DNA from: JACKBK01 sp963707275
GTDB taxonomy: Bacteria; Chloroflexota; Anaerolineae; JAAEKA01
Length of the DNA: 64,000 nt
Reading direction: 5' to 3'
Assembly: GCA_963707275.1 (NCBI GenBank)
Contig: CAVPPH010000013.1
Span: forward strand, 248,001-312,000
Positions 63,498 through 64,000 of this stretch are shown one piece after another. A model generated the notes under the pieces. The model made no database searches. It was given only the letters and a program-made list of their open reading frames with translations, and was not told the origin of the DNA. The position numbers and the translations under genes were made by a program. Positions within the stretch are counted from its first letter, which is position 1, and each line of letters begins with the position of its first letter.

Positions 63498-64000
63498 TCA
63501 ATCCGTCTGGATCGTCACCGCGGCCGTCATGTTCCAGCGCAGTTGGTCGTTGAACTCGTCGGGGATGATGACAACGGTGTAGGTGATGTCACCCTGTTTG
63601 TTGACGCCGATCGGCTTGATCTGGCTGACGTGGCCGCGCAGCTCGACGCCCGGCAGCGCATCGAAGCGCAGCAGCGCTTCTGCTCCCTCGCTGACGCGCA
63701 CCACATCCAGTTCCGTCAGGTCGTCGGTCTCGATCTGCCAGTCGGTCAGATCGGCCAGTTGCACGACCGGCGCGCCTGGAGATACCGGTTCGCCCACCGT
63801 AGGCACCATCTGCGCAACGGTGCCCGCAAACGGCGCGGTCAACACGGTCTCGTCCAGCGCGGCCTGGGCTTGCTGTACAGCAGCGCGCGCCGATGCGACC
63901 TCGGCCTCGACCGTGGCAGTGGTCTCCGGCCGTGCGCCGGCCTGCAGCAGATCGAGCTGAGCCTGCGCGCGCCGCAGTTCTGCCTGTGCGCTGGCCAGGT
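63498..64000 (-). CDS. HlyD-family efflux adaptor (N-terminal part beyond the window)
   Basis: The last 167 residues of a membrane-fusion protein. The coiled-coil hairpin part comes first (QLDLLQAG ... AAVQQAQAALDE). It is followed by the lipoyl/barrel-sandwich segment TVLTAPFAGTVAQMVPTVGEPVSPGAPVVQLADL and a beta-barrel ending ITYTVVIIPDEFNDQLRWNMTAAVTI (limits only). It links an inner-membrane pump to the outside; the pump gene is not in the window. The protein stops at 63498, five bases from the hairpin repeat. Confidence 0.85.
   Translation of the reverse strand, partial: LASAQAELRRAQAQLDLLQAGARPETTATVEAEVASARAAVQQAQAALDETVLTAPFAGTVAQMVPTVGEPVSPGAPVVQLADLTDWQIETDDLTELDVVRVSEGAEALLRFDALPGVELRGHVSQIKPIGVNKQGDITYTVVIIPDEFNDQLRWNMTAAVTIQTD

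Overview
The window is about 64 kb of GC-rich, gene-dense bacterial chromosome. The encoded proteins suggest an aerobic member of the Chloroflexota, probably close to Caldilineae/Anaerolineae. This is an inference from protein style: TP-rich linkers joining SdrD-like, YVTN, PA14, NHL and FG-GAP modules, family-39-like membrane glycosyltransferases, and an E. coli-type NADP isocitrate dehydrogenase. No rRNA, tRNA, transposase or CRISPR array is visible. About 26 single-base frameshifts interrupt otherwise intact conserved genes, including aconitase, icd, hemC and hemD. I read these as residual assembly errors and annotate across them.

Layout. 1-3.1 kb (minus strand): ParA, a small DUF4177-like protein, an OmpR-type response regulator and a multi-PDZ protein cut by the left edge. 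3.2-11.1 kb (plus): two secreted YVTN beta-propeller proteins and a very large glycosyltransferase-PA14-PA14-NHL fusion. 11.2-19.2 kb: aconitase behind a full-consensus promoter and a 215-base leader, a DCC protein, icd, a methyltransferase, a PIG-L deacetylase, an NmrA-like protein, MsrB, a UBP zinc finger and a ferredoxin-CDGSH protein. 19.3-25.7 kb: an SDR on plus, then minus-strand SulP-STAS-cNMP transporter, YCII, GNAT, DinB, OsmC and a small membrane protein. 26-32.5 kb: a secreted FG-GAP/HExxH protein of about 2180 residues carrying 17 tandem octapeptides. 32.5-38.4 kb (minus): an ABC exporter and a cyclase-ATPase-TPR protein built like mammalian soluble adenylyl cyclase. 38.5-42.1 kb: sdhCDAB with a full-consensus promoter and a strong terminator.

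42.4-54.2 kb is one long haem-synthesis cluster: HTH regulator, AhbD-like radical SAM enzyme, chlorite-dismutase-family protein, hemH, hemA, hemC, hemD, hemB, hemE, hemL, hemY. It covers every step from glutamyl-tRNA to haem. Its promoter has an FNR/CRP-type palindrome centred exactly at -41.5. Two neighbouring genes could each carry out the last decarboxylation, one anaerobically and one with peroxide. Together with acn, icd and sdh this region supplies respiratory cofactors and TCA enzymes.

54.3-64 kb: an alpha/alpha-barrel protein, a second membrane glycosyltransferase, a GH13 amylase-type enzyme, a MerR/GyrI-like regulator, a choice-of-anchor-B protein with EF-hands, an ankyrin protein and an HlyD-like adaptor cut by the right edge.

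Small palindromic repeats are scattered through the window. They fall into at least five families, one of which sits in frame inside hemH, and another of which forms the leader of two minus-strand genes.
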